Source of the DNA: Bacteroidaceae bacterium | Lineage (GTDB): Bacteria; Bacteroidota; Bacteroidia; Bacteroidales; Bacteroidaceae | Assembly: GCA_017472635.1 (NCBI GenBank) | Contig: JAFUPU010000076.1 | Span: forward strand, 1 to 35,238 | Length of the DNA: 35,238 nucleotides | Reading direction: 5' to 3' | In this document: piece by piece, positions 21,101 through 28,833 of the stretch | Numbering within the stretch: the stretch's first letter is position 1 | How the letters are laid out: each line of letters begins with the position of its first letter | Notes under the pieces: generated by a model | Told to the model about the DNA's origin: nothing | Database searches by the model: none | What the model saw: the letters and a program-made list of their open reading frames with translations, nothing else | Translations under genes and position numbers: made by a program

Positions 21101-23051
21101 CCTGTCAACCAAGGGCTCTGCCAAATATGGTTATAGCAATACTACCTATAATTGGAAGTACAGCATCCCGACGATAGCCCCCGACTCAATCGCTCCGGTT
21201 GAGGCTGACACCCTGTACCAACTCGACACGCTGGTACTCTACTTCCCCGAAGAGGTGGAATACAGTGCCGGAGCAAAGGTGGCTGTTGTAACTGAAACCG
21301 GTGATACCATCACCAAGGGAAGTTTCTCTTATCCTGCAACAGGAGACAAGAAGCAGCTGGTTGTAACAACTGACGAAGTGGTAGATTCACTGGGCGCCTA
21401 CAAGGTCGTTGTGCCTGCCGGATCTATCAGCAAGTCAATGGCTGCTGACAACAAGAACCTGACATTGGTTTACTCTTACATTGTGAAACCTCTTGAACTT
21501 GACTTCCTGACCTTGAGCGTCGAAAACGGACAGACTTTGGAGACACTCTCTACTATAGAGTTTACGTTGAACAAGGAGGTAGGATTCTTGGAAGCTAACA
21601 TGCTGATTGGCGATGACGGTATAAACGCTCATGGTGCAACCTTGGCCAAGTCGGATGCTGGTGTTTACAAGCTTGACTTTACTTATGGCGGAATGTTTGG
21701 TGCAGCCAAACTGCTGAAGGGCGTCACTTACACCATGAAACTGGAAGCCTGGAGCTCGGAAGAGGCCAAGAACTACGAAACAGAGACACCGGAGACCCTC
21801 GTCCTGACTTATGTGGGTAACAGCGAACCTGAAAAGGTGAGCGAGGTGACACTGGTGAGCGCAACTCCCGAGGGCGAAAGCGTAATCCAGACCAATGAAA
21901 ATGTATTCACTTACACATTCTCGGCTCCGGTGAAGGTGACCAATGCACAACGCAATATGGGACAAGGCGTCACTCAGGAGATTGAATACAAGGTAGAGGA
22001 GAACAAGGTGACTGTGACCATGGGTGCGGCTGCCATGTTGCCGGGAAGCTACATCGCCATCAGTCTGACACTGGAGGATATGGAAGGCAACCGTCTGGCA
22101 GGGACCGACAACCTGGGTTACTACCTCTTCAACTACACTGTTTACAAGGCTAAAGAGTATGACTACTCACTGTCACCCGTAAGCATCGACCCCGCTGAAG
22201 GACAGGTTGACGCATTGCAAGGCATTACCTTCACCTTCGACACTGAGGTGGTATTGAAGGATGAGGCCGTTGCCTATATCATCAACGACGTTACGGCTGA
22301 TACCGTGAAGACCATGACACTCTCAGGCAATCAAGACGACTGGAAGCAGGTAAGTGCATTCACCATGCTGCCGTTGACTGTTGCCGGATACTACACCGTA
22401 GTGATTCCGCAGGGTGTTATCATGACTGCTGACTATTACGAGACTGAAACGGCGGTAACCGGTAAGTTGAATGGAGAGTTGAAGTATAAGTATACAGTGG
22501 GTACTCCGGTTGAACCCAACTCATTGGTTCCTGCAACGGTAACTCCGGACACCGCCAGCACAGAACTGACCTCGTTGAGCACGCTGACACTCACATTCGA
22601 CAAGTGGGTGGCTGTTCACGAAGGAGATGCAGCCGTGCAACAAGTATGGGTGTTGGATGCAGCCCAACCTGAAAACTCAGAGCCGGTGACTTATGGAACT
22701 TGTGCATTGAACGACGACTTCATGAGCGTAACCATCACCTTGGGCAAGGAACTGGGTAAGGGTACTTATAAGGTTGTTGTAGGTGAAGGTGTAATCTACT
22801 CTAACGATGGTTACAATCCTTCACTCCCCGACTTGGGCGTTTCAAACGGTGCTGTCTACAATCCGTCACTCAGCTACACCTACGTAGTGAAAGAGGTGAC
22901 CGGAATTGACGCTATCCTGAGCATCGGAGGTGAAGTGGAAGTATACGATGTGAACGGTGTTCTCATCCGCAAGGCACAAGCAGCTGAGGCGTTGGAGGGA
23001 CTTTCACGTGGCATCTACATCATCAACGGTCAAAAGATTGCAATCAAGTAA
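18123..23051 (+). CDS. Large secreted Ig-like repeat protein with Por-type C-terminal tail
   Basis: 1642 residues. The Sec signal peptide MKKGLLFLFVLLSAIGLRAQ is probably cleaved after the Ala-Gln region near residue 20. The body contains two long homologous halves (about residues 25-525 and 530-1030), each starting with a beta-rich module (KTYYFAARSKQ versus VNYIYGKKRAY) and including Ig-like modules with Big_5-like character (SPANGAEVFVLNKFTLTFPG). Four to five further Ig-like modules follow to about 1595. The last 45 residues (EVEVYDVNGVLIRK to GIYIINGQKIAIK) resemble the Por/T9SS type A C-terminal domain. No catalytic motif recognised. Likely a surface or secreted adhesin-like or scaffold protein. 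A promoter precedes it and a strong terminator follows, so it is monocistronic. Confidence 0.85.
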   Translation: MKKGLLFLFVLLSAIGLRAQNATGDTLTVVPDTTTVELGKTYYFAARSKQYPVRFVATADGYLTFGATAKISASSTRRNNQSISATSATGAISYTDAAGVKHSVPYMGSYTKDSKTGQLTGIALAKGDVFECKVSTSVAPTAEAPVTLELAFTEGKQPLTLLGTSPADGSEWSGAVKYKSYSPSSGAVYCSFSSLVDIESVKATVKVGGKEYTDVKVAVESSSSYLYVEGLAETMKAAAAEGLVSAGDEFTVTLSGLKDRVFSDVTLADQTFTFKMAATACSDVAPKASTSLDLEDIQTVTYSFDGKVNIDNAKFYMLNLADSSKTDLTATVDGTSVVINVAPALGNIPPRLFDIIAEGVVDAKGNAISYSTATKTLETGKLKAHYGMSNGLFAPTLSPANGAEVFVLNKFTLTFPGEVVYNPAGSTKGITLTYMDANWDDVEVAKGSVEVSATNPNVVTITLDSMIGTPNEYTLGIPAKLFWRKDAGYKADDLTSSSKYGYNYYSTSGLSFTVIPSDSLLDAPDTTALAEGVNYIYGKKRAYDSSIPGYAGEYWVKYTAETDGYLALNASQKVTMKNMAVNGSSLQTTTTTISYKDAEGTTHSIPYYGAYSQDTKTGSVAGIAMAKGDVFTCKTYTSLAPSVSNIISIEPEFTTGVNPLTLAGVSPASGSEWSGAMKYKGSGVSGGIYCSFSSLIDRESVKVSVKAGGKVFENVHVAVESYYTYLCVDGLADTLKAAAAAGLIGAGDEFTVTISGLRDRVFPAVTLEDQTFTYKMGPTACTGVTPAAATALSLEQIQTVTYSFDGKVNIDKAKFYMFNLADSSKVDLTATVEGTDLKINVASALGNIPPRLFDIIAEGVVDAQGKTISYSTDTKTLETGKLKAHYGMSNGLFKPVADPADGSEVTALNKFTLTFPGEVIYNPAGATKGIALTYMDANWDDVEVAKGSVEVSATNPNVVTITLDSLVGTPQEYTLEIPAKLFWYKDAGYNADDLSTKGSAKYGYSNTTYNWKYSIPTIAPDSIAPVEADTLYQLDTLVLYFPEEVEYSAGAKVAVVTETGDTITKGSFSYPATGDKKQLVVTTDEVVDSLGAYKVVVPAGSISKSMAADNKNLTLVYSYIVKPLELDFLTLSVENGQTLETLSTIEFTLNKEVGFLEANMLIGDDGINAHGATLAKSDAGVYKLDFTYGGMFGAAKLLKGVTYTMKLEAWSSEEAKNYETETPETLVLTYVGNSEPEKVSEVTLVSATPEGESVIQTNENVFTYTFSAPVKVTNAQRNMGQGVTQEIEYKVEENKVTVTMGAAAMLPGSYIAISLTLEDMEGNRLAGTDNLGYYLFNYTVYKAKEYDYSLSPVSIDPAEGQVDALQGITFTFDTEVVLKDEAVAYIINDVTADTVKTMTLSGNQDDWKQVSAFTMLPLTVAGYYTVVIPQGVIMTADYYETETAVTGKLNGELKYKYTVGTPVEPNSLVPATVTPDTASTELTSLSTLTLTFDKWVAVHEGDAAVQQVWVLDAAQPENSEPVTYGTCALNDDFMSVTITLGKELGKGTYKVVVGEGVIYSNDGYNPSLPDLGVSNGAVYNPSLSYTYVVKEVTGIDAILSIGGEVEVYDVNGVLIRKAQAAEALEGLSRGIYIINGQKIAIK
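18601..19620 (+). repeat. Internal coding duplication, copy 1
   Basis: Matches 20101-21120 in the same gene. For most of the length the offset is exactly 1500 bp (500 codons), with a one-codon shift near the left end. Some blocks are nearly identical at nucleotide level, for example 19215-19295 against 20715-20795 and 19423-19500 against 20923-21000, while the sections between them have diverged. Confidence 0.8.
20101..21120 (+). repeat. Internal coding duplication, copy 2
   Basis: Second copy of the segment at 18601-19620. The shared protein blocks include FDGKVNID, ARLFDIIAEGVVDA-like (PPRLFDIIAEGVVDA), KTLETGKLKAHYGMSNGLF and LTYMDANWDDVEVAKGSVEV. Confidence 0.8.
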
Positions 23052-23080
23052 CATTTGTTACTGACTTGATTTGAACTTCA

Positions 23081-23120
23081 AAGGGGGTGCGCTGAAAAAT
23101 CGGCGCACCCCCTTTTCTTT
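23081..23120 (+). terminator. Rho-independent terminator after the secreted protein gene
   Basis: Perfect 12-bp stem AAGGGGGTGCGC (23081-23092) and GCGCACCCCCTT (23103-23114), 10-nt loop, followed on the plus strand by a T-rich run (TTTTCTTTTCTC). It begins 30 bp after the stop codon at 23051. Confidence 0.88.
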
Positions 23121-23183
23121 TCTCTTTTCCCTGTTTTTTTACGCTATCGCTCTACGACTCTGAAAGTTTCTTGTACAAATGTT

Positions 23184-23214
23184 ACTTGAAATAGCGGGAA
23201 AATACCTACCTTTG
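23184..23214 (+). promoter_or_regulatory. Candidate promoter of the pectin-enzyme gene pair
   Basis: ACTTG at 23184-23188, 18 nt, TACCTTTG at 23207-23214, and the ATG at 23239. The -7 box is a full consensus match; the -33 element is partial. Confidence 0.6.
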
Positions 23215-23238
23215 TAGCCATTAACAAGCTATAGCTAT

Positions 23239-24780
23239 ATGAAGAAAATAGTAATCTCTCTCTTTCTGTTGCTTTTGTGTGGAAGCAACTATGCAGGAAA
23301 TAACATCCCCTGGAAGAATGGTCCCCTCGGTGTGAGTGAAAACAGTCGCTATCTGGTACACCGGAATGGTACCCCCTTCTTCTGGTTAGGTGATACAGGT
23401 TGGCTCATGCCCGAACGGCTGAACCGCGATGAGGTAGGATACTATCTGAACCGCTGTGGGAAGGCGGGATATAACGTAGTGCAGGTGCAGACCGTCAACG
23501 GGGTACCGGCTTACAACATATATGGAGAATCATCGCACCCCTTTGGCTATGATTTCACCCATATTGACCGACCGGGCGTATATGGATATTGGGATCACAT
23601 GGACTATATCGTAGAGACTGCCGAACGGAATGGTATATATATAGGTATGGTATGCATTTGGGGCGGTCTGGTGAAGAGCGGACAGATGACAGAGGAAGAG
23701 GCGGTGCAGTATGGCACGTTCCTTGCCAACCGGTATAAAGACAACCCCAACATCATCTGGATAATAGGCGGTGACATACAAGGTACCGTGAAGACCGAGG
23801 TGTGGGAGACGTTGGCGCGTACCATCCGTGCCATTGACCCCGGACATCTGATGACCTTCCATCCGCGCGGACGTACCTGCTCGTCTCAGTTCTTCCCCGA
23901 TGCCGAGTGGATTGACTTCCACATGTTCCAAAGCGGACACCGCCGCTATGGACAACGCATGGGAAACAAAAACTATCCCATCCCCGACAATACGGAGGAA
24001 GACAGTTGGCGCTATGTTGAACAATCGTTGGCAATCGTACCTTTGAAGCCGGTGCTTGACGGGGAACCATCGTATGAAAACATCCCGCAGGGGTTGCATC
24101 ACAATACCGAACCCCGGTGGAATGCGGCAGATGTGCGCCGGTATGCCTATTGGTCGGTGTTTGCAGGAGCTTGTGGACATACCTATGGATGCAACGACAT
24201 CATGCAGTTCTACAGACCCGGATACGGACCTGCCTATTTTGCCGATACCCCTTGGTGGGACGCACTTGACTTTCCGGGATTCAACCAGATGAGACACCTG
24301 AAAGAACTGATGCTGACTTTCCCTTACGAAGAGCGAGTGCCTGACCAGACGATAATAGCAGCCGGAGACGAACAGCAAGCAATCAGCGACAAACTGCCGG
24401 TGGAACGGGTAGCTCAGGACCAACTCCCACCGGAGGGAACGATTGTACCTGCTGACTCGGCGTGGGTAATCAAGAAATACAATCGGCTGGTGGCAACCCG
24501 TGGTGCCGATTACCTGCTGGTATACAACTACACCGGACGTGCTATGGAAGTAGACCTTACCCGCATCTCGGGAAAAGAGAAGCAGGCGTGGTGGTACAGC
24601 CCCATCACAGGCGAGTACAGCTACATAGGCAAGTTTGACAACCGTGTAACCCGCTTTACGCCTGTTGAAGAGGGGATAGGAAAAGACATTGTGCTGGTGG
24701 TGACAGATGCTGAAGCTGGCTATTTGGGCACTAAACAGGCCGTGAACGTACAAGCAGAAAAGAAAAGTTACGAAGAATAG
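23239..24780 (+). CDS. GH140-like glycoside hydrolase (DUF4038; probable apiosidase)
   Basis: 513 residues with a Sec signal peptide (MKKIVISLFLLLLCGSNYAG). The catalytic (beta/alpha)8 part begins NGPLGVSENSRYLVHRNGTP and FFWLGDTGW, typical of DUF4038/GH140. Candidate catalytic acid/base Asp179 lies in IIGGDIQG, and the candidate nucleophile Glu276 in VLDGEPSYEN. The C-terminal about 90 residues (YLLVYNYTGRAMEVDLTRISG) form the small beta domain usually attached (collagen-binding-like domain). Characterised GH140 enzymes release apiose-linked side chains from rhamnogalacturonan-II. It precedes the PL10-GH43 gene by 39 bp in the same direction. Specificity is inferred from the family. Confidence 0.88.
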   Translation: MKKIVISLFLLLLCGSNYAGNNIPWKNGPLGVSENSRYLVHRNGTPFFWLGDTGWLMPERLNRDEVGYYLNRCGKAGYNVVQVQTVNGVPAYNIYGESSHPFGYDFTHIDRPGVYGYWDHMDYIVETAERNGIYIGMVCIWGGLVKSGQMTEEEAVQYGTFLANRYKDNPNIIWIIGGDIQGTVKTEVWETLARTIRAIDPGHLMTFHPRGRTCSSQFFPDAEWIDFHMFQSGHRRYGQRMGNKNYPIPDNTEEDSWRYVEQSLAIVPLKPVLDGEPSYENIPQGLHHNTEPRWNAADVRRYAYWSVFAGACGHTYGCNDIMQFYRPGYGPAYFADTPWWDALDFPGFNQMRHLKELMLTFPYEERVPDQTIIAAGDEQQAISDKLPVERVAQDQLPPEGTIVPADSAWVIKKYNRLVATRGADYLLVYNYTGRAMEVDLTRISGKEKQAWWYSPITGEYSYIGKFDNRVTRFTPVEEGIGKDIVLVVTDAEAGYLGTKQAVNVQAEKKSYEE

Positions 24781-24819
24781 GACTGAAAACTTAAAGAAAA
24801 AACATAATAACCATTTCTC

Positions 24820-27800
24820 ATGAACAGACGAACAATCTACTCCTGCCTGTTGGCAGTGGGGATGATGTGGGGGGCAGGTTTACAACCGGCTACAGCACAA
24901 AACATCTCTAACAAGAAAAAAGTGAAGACTCCGGTTGCGGAGACCTCTTTCCGTAACATTGCCCGGGGAATGCCCGATGCTTGGTATAAAACACGCGAAG
25001 CACGCACAGTGGCTGACAGTGTGTTGGCTTACCAGTTCCCCAGTGGAGGATGGGCAAAGAACCAAAGTTGGCACCAGAAACCCGATGGAAAGAAATGGGC
25101 GGAGCGGGCAAGCATACGCAAGCAGATGACTTCAGCAGATGGAGTCGGAGCTACCATTGACAACATGAGTACCACCATTGAGTTGCTCTTTCTCGCCAAA
25201 ATGTACAAGGCTACAGGAAAGAGACTCTATCGCGAGGCTTTCATGCGCGGATTTGAATATCTGCTGGAGGCGCAATACGACAATGGCGGATGGCCGCAAT
25301 ATTATCCCTTGAAGAAACCGCGCAGGAATGGACCGGACTATTCGGTACATATCACCTACAACGATGACGCAATGGGCAACGTCATCAAACTGATGCGCGA
25401 CCTGGCGGAAGGAGACAAGGCGCCCTACGATGCATTGAAACTCTCAGAAGAGGATATCAAACGGGCACAGAGAGCGTATGACAAAGCAATAGATTGTATC
25501 GTTAAGACCCAGATACGCAAGAACGGACGTCCTACCGTGTGGTGTCAACAACATCACTTTGAGACTTTAGAACCGGTGCAGGCACGTGCCTATGAGTTCC
25601 CGTCATTTACTGCAGAGGGCGAAACGGCAGACCTGGTGGAATTGTTGATGGGGGTGAAAAATCCTTCACCTGCAGTGATGAATGCCGTGGAGTGTGCCGT
25701 GGAGTGGCTGCGCAACCATGCCATAAAGGGGTATCGCCATGAAACCTACACGGATGCTGAAGGGAAGAGAGACCGTCGCTTGGTGCCTGATGAGAATGCT
25801 CCTCTCTTGTGGGCACGCAACTATGATTTGGATACAGAGAAACCCTACTTTGGTGACCGTGACGGGAAGAAACATGACAACTATGCCGACATCAGTCGCG
25901 AGCGACGCATGGGATACAGCTGGATAGGAACTGACGTGCAGGGGGTGCTTGACAAATATCCGAAGTGGTACACCAAACACCATCCGGGTAACTATCAGAC
26001 AGGTGACTATGGCTATCTCTATTGCCACATGAGTGGACGGGGTGAGTGGACAGCCTATGCCTTAAGCAGGGACGGACTGCATTTTCACGACCTCATAAAC
26101 GGTGATCCCATCATGGATGTGAAGCAACATGCCCGTATCGAAGGTGGACAGCGCGATGCTTTCATTACCCGCCGGCACGATGGGAAGGGATACCTGATGG
26201 TAACTACCGACATGCGTGTAAGCAGCCGTAAGGAACTGGGAAAGGTGGCTGATTGGGACAACTTCGGTATTGACCTGCTCACCTCCGACGACCTCATCCA
26301 TTGGAAGTCCGTCACCTTCGACTACCGCAAGGGAGCCTCCATCTTCTGCGACCCCCAGTCGCCCGATGTCTATAAGGACTGGAGCACCATCAACCGCGTA
26401 TGGGCACCCCAAATCATTTGGGACCGCAACTACAAGTGGCCCGACGGCAAGAAGGGCGGATACATGATCTACTACTCCATGTGGAACCGTGCCGAAGAGA
26501 AGTACGACCGCATGTACTACTCCTATGCCGACGAATCCTTCACCCGCCTTACGAAACCCCAATTGCTCTTTGACTGGGGCTATGCCACCATTGATGCCGA
26601 CATCAACTTCCTTCCCTCTGACGGGCTCTTCCACATGATGATAAAGAAAGAGGGCGGCACACCCGGCATCTTCACCACCGCCTCCAAGAAACTCACCGGT
26701 CCTTGGCCCGAACCCGTAGCCGATGACTATGTCGATTTCGAAGGAAAGAAGAAGTGTGAAGGTGCTTCGGCCTTCCAGCTTGTGGGTGACAGCACATGGC
26801 GTGTGGCTTACATCGAATACAGCAGCAAACCGCGCAACTATCGCATCTGCAAGGCTGACAAGTATATGCGCAACTTCACTTCTCCCCAGAATATTGAGGG
26901 AGTAAACGGACCGCAGCACGGCTCGTTCATGCGTTTGACGAAGGAGGAGTATGAGCGTCTGCAGGCATGGTCAGAAAGCCTGGAAGGAAAGCATATAGCT
27001 CCTAATGTGAAGAATCCGGTCTTTTCAGGCTTGCACGCCGACCCCGAGGTACTCTATAGCGAACAGACGGGCAAGTATTACATCTACCCTACTACGGATG
27101 GGACAGAAGGTTGGAAGAGCCACGACTTTAAGGTCTTCTCTTCGCCTGACTTGAAGAGTTGGACTGACGAAGGGGTGATGCTTGACCTGCATAGCGATGT
27201 CGATTGGACCGACTGGTATGCTTGGGCTCCTTGCATTATCGAGTGTAAATATGTAAAAGGTAAGCTGGCACGTACTCCCAAGGAACTGAAAAAGAAAGGC
27301 AAGAAGGTGTCGTATAAGTACTTCTACTACTTTACCGCAGGAAAAAATATTGGCGTGGCAGTGGCGGACAAGCCTGAAGGTCCTTTTAAGGATGCATTGG
27401 GGAAACCGTTGCTCAACCAACCGCCTGCAGGTATAAAGGCGCAGGTAATAGACCCGGATGTTTTTATGGATCCGCAGACAGGCAAGTATTATCTCTATTG
27501 GGGAAACAGCTTCTTGGCATGTTCAGAACTGAATGATGACATGGTTTCCATCAAGGAAGGCAGTACCCGTGTGCTCATTAATCGTCCGGAGAAACGCAAG
27601 TACAATTATAATGAAGGAACCTATGTGTTTTATAGGAATGGGAAGTATTACTTCATGTGGAGCGAGAATGACACCCGAAGTGCCTATTATCGTGTTCGTT
27701 ACCTTATCAGTGATTCGCCTACTGAATTTGTTCGTGACGGTAAACCTGCCAAGGTGGAACGTACCATCGTGCTTCAGCAAGACCCTTCAAAACAGATTTA

Positions 27801-27987
27801 TGGTACCGGACATCATTCTATCCTGCAAAAGCCTGGTACCGATGAGTGGTACATTGTCTATCACCGATTTGCCCGCCCTGAGAGCATCAAACTCGGCTGG
27901 TCTGCCGGCTACAATCGTGAGGTCTGCATCGATAAACTGGAATTCAACGAGGACGGTACAATCAAACCGATTGTTCTTTCGTTGTAG
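24820..27987 (+). CDS. Trimodular secreted PL10 pectate lyase-GH43-GH43 protein
   Basis: 1055 residues; signal peptide about 1-26 (ending PATAQ). Module 1 (about 42-385) is a PL10 pectate lyase: FPSGGWAKN, YDNGGWPQYYP, ITYNDDAMGNV, and QARAYEFPSF with Arg256 as candidate catalytic base. Module 2 (about 390-705) is a GH43-like five-blade propeller; candidate residues are Asp446 (RDAF), Asp594 (IDADINF) and Glu647 (CEGAS). Module 3 (about 730-1055) is a clearer GH43: HADPEV (Asp740), VIDPDVF (Asp878/Asp880) and NEGTYVF (Glu932). Together they would cut homogalacturonan and trim arabinose or related side chains. Codon use shifts inside module 2 (about 26260-26720, strongly C-ending), suggesting a mosaic origin. 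Same operon as the GH140-like gene. Confidence 0.9.
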   Translation: MNRRTIYSCLLAVGMMWGAGLQPATAQNISNKKKVKTPVAETSFRNIARGMPDAWYKTREARTVADSVLAYQFPSGGWAKNQSWHQKPDGKKWAERASIRKQMTSADGVGATIDNMSTTIELLFLAKMYKATGKRLYREAFMRGFEYLLEAQYDNGGWPQYYPLKKPRRNGPDYSVHITYNDDAMGNVIKLMRDLAEGDKAPYDALKLSEEDIKRAQRAYDKAIDCIVKTQIRKNGRPTVWCQQHHFETLEPVQARAYEFPSFTAEGETADLVELLMGVKNPSPAVMNAVECAVEWLRNHAIKGYRHETYTDAEGKRDRRLVPDENAPLLWARNYDLDTEKPYFGDRDGKKHDNYADISRERRMGYSWIGTDVQGVLDKYPKWYTKHHPGNYQTGDYGYLYCHMSGRGEWTAYALSRDGLHFHDLINGDPIMDVKQHARIEGGQRDAFITRRHDGKGYLMVTTDMRVSSRKELGKVADWDNFGIDLLTSDDLIHWKSVTFDYRKGASIFCDPQSPDVYKDWSTINRVWAPQIIWDRNYKWPDGKKGGYMIYYSMWNRAEEKYDRMYYSYADESFTRLTKPQLLFDWGYATIDADINFLPSDGLFHMMIKKEGGTPGIFTTASKKLTGPWPEPVADDYVDFEGKKKCEGASAFQLVGDSTWRVAYIEYSSKPRNYRICKADKYMRNFTSPQNIEGVNGPQHGSFMRLTKEEYERLQAWSESLEGKHIAPNVKNPVFSGLHADPEVLYSEQTGKYYIYPTTDGTEGWKSHDFKVFSSPDLKSWTDEGVMLDLHSDVDWTDWYAWAPCIIECKYVKGKLARTPKELKKKGKKVSYKYFYYFTAGKNIGVAVADKPEGPFKDALGKPLLNQPPAGIKAQVIDPDVFMDPQTGKYYLYWGNSFLACSELNDDMVSIKEGSTRVLINRPEKRKYNYNEGTYVFYRNGKYYFMWSENDTRSAYYRVRYLISDSPTEFVRDGKPAKVERTIVLQQDPSKQIYGTGHHSILQKPGTDEWYIVYHRFARPESIKLGWSAGYNREVCIDKLEFNEDGTIKPIVLSL

Positions 27988-28133
27988 AGTCTAATGCCTT
28001 GTTTGGCTGGATTCTTGGTACAAAGATTGTACGTCTGTTGCGAGGAACAGGCGCTTTTGCGCTGAAAGATCAGATATGTAGGATTTCTAACATGAAATAA
28101 GTTGAAGTGGGGTAATAATCCTCTTCTTTTAAA

Positions 28134-28173
28134 TAGGCACGGATTTTCTTGAGAAAGTGAAAGTCCGTGCCTA
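28134..28173. terminator. Hairpin between convergent genes, probably bidirectional
   Basis: Perfect 10-bp stem TAGGCACGGA (28134-28143) and TCCGTGCCTA (28164-28173), 20-nt loop. It lies between the stop of the plus-strand PL10-GH43 gene and the stop of the minus-strand UDG-like gene. On the minus strand it is followed by a short T-run (TTTAAAAG); the plus side lacks one. Confidence 0.6.
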
Positions 28174-28194
28174 AATTCATATTGGACACACCTC

Positions 28195-28833
28195 CTACCC
28201 AAAGGAAGGAGTGTTGAATAACTCATTGAACATTGCCGAATAGTATATTGCCTTTTTCTCAATGGGAAGAGGATATGCGCGTGAAGATGACGGCATTCGG
28301 TAAAGGGACAGTTCGCGACCGTCAGCAAGTTTAACAGGGATGTGTTGTCCGACAGAGGGAATGGCTGTTGCCTGAAGTGTTTGGCATAATTGTTCGGTAG
28401 CCAATTGTCCTGTAGCGGCAATAGCCTTACATAGAGGTAACTGATGTAGAAGTTGATGAATATCGGTAGCTTCTACTATGTGGAGGAATTTGTCGGAGGC
28501 GTTTTCCTGGAGGCGGCATATGGCTGTTGCAGTATCGTAAAGGGCTATGCCTTTTTGTTGCAGGAAATCGACAAGCTTCTCTTTCTGGAAACGACGTTTC
28601 TCTTCGTCGACGAAATATTGTTTGTCACCGAAAAAGTGAAGTCCAAAGATGCGCCACATATCGTTTTGTAGATTGGGGTAGAAGAAGTCTATGGACCAAC
28701 GTTTGCGTGGTGGTGGAAAACTGCCAAGCATCAGCAGACGGGCATGAGATGGGAGAAATGGTTCTAACGGGTGTCTTTCAACGAGGAGATTATTCGTGCT
28801 CACGACGGGTGAATTTTCCATTGTTCCATTCAT
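28195..28833 (-). CDS. Uracil-DNA glycosylase superfamily protein
   Basis: 212 residues. Motifs resemble the small UDG/Mug and hypoxanthine-glycosylase group: LLMLGSFPPP (33-42), FYPNLQNDMWRIFG (51-64) and RMPSSSRAYPLP (179-190). These enzymes remove deaminated bases (uracil or hypoxanthine) from DNA in base-excision repair. The usual motif-1 catalytic Asp/Asn is not obvious (PPPRKR follows GSFP), so substrate and activity are uncertain. The longest frame starts at 28833 and overlaps the upstream gene by 44 bp; an alternative start at Met5 (28821) reduces the overlap to 32 bp. Cytoplasmic. Confidence 0.8.
   Translation of the reverse strand: MNGTMENSPVVSTNNLLVERHPLEPFLPSHARLLMLGSFPPPRKRWSIDFFYPNLQNDMWRIFGLHFFGDKQYFVDEEKRRFQKEKLVDFLQQKGIALYDTATAICRLQENASDKFLHIVEATDIHQLLHQLPLCKAIAATGQLATEQLCQTLQATAIPSVGQHIPVKLADGRELSLYRMPSSSRAYPLPIEKKAIYYSAMFNELFNTPSFG

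Noticed and set aside
23530-24753. Long open frame on the minus strand (407 codons) opposite the GH140-like gene
   Set aside because: The plus strand encodes a clear signal peptide and GH140 motifs; the antisense translation is Cys/His/Val-rich without recognisable domains.
26062-26919. 285-codon minus-strand frame opposite the GH43 module
   Set aside because: It lies where the plus-strand codons are strongly C-ending, which removes antisense stops; no domain or promoter supports it.
28031-28065. GCGCTTTTGCGC hairpin after the PL10-GH43 gene
   Set aside because: Only four paired bases in the core and no following T-run; the longer hairpin at 28134-28173 is the better terminator.
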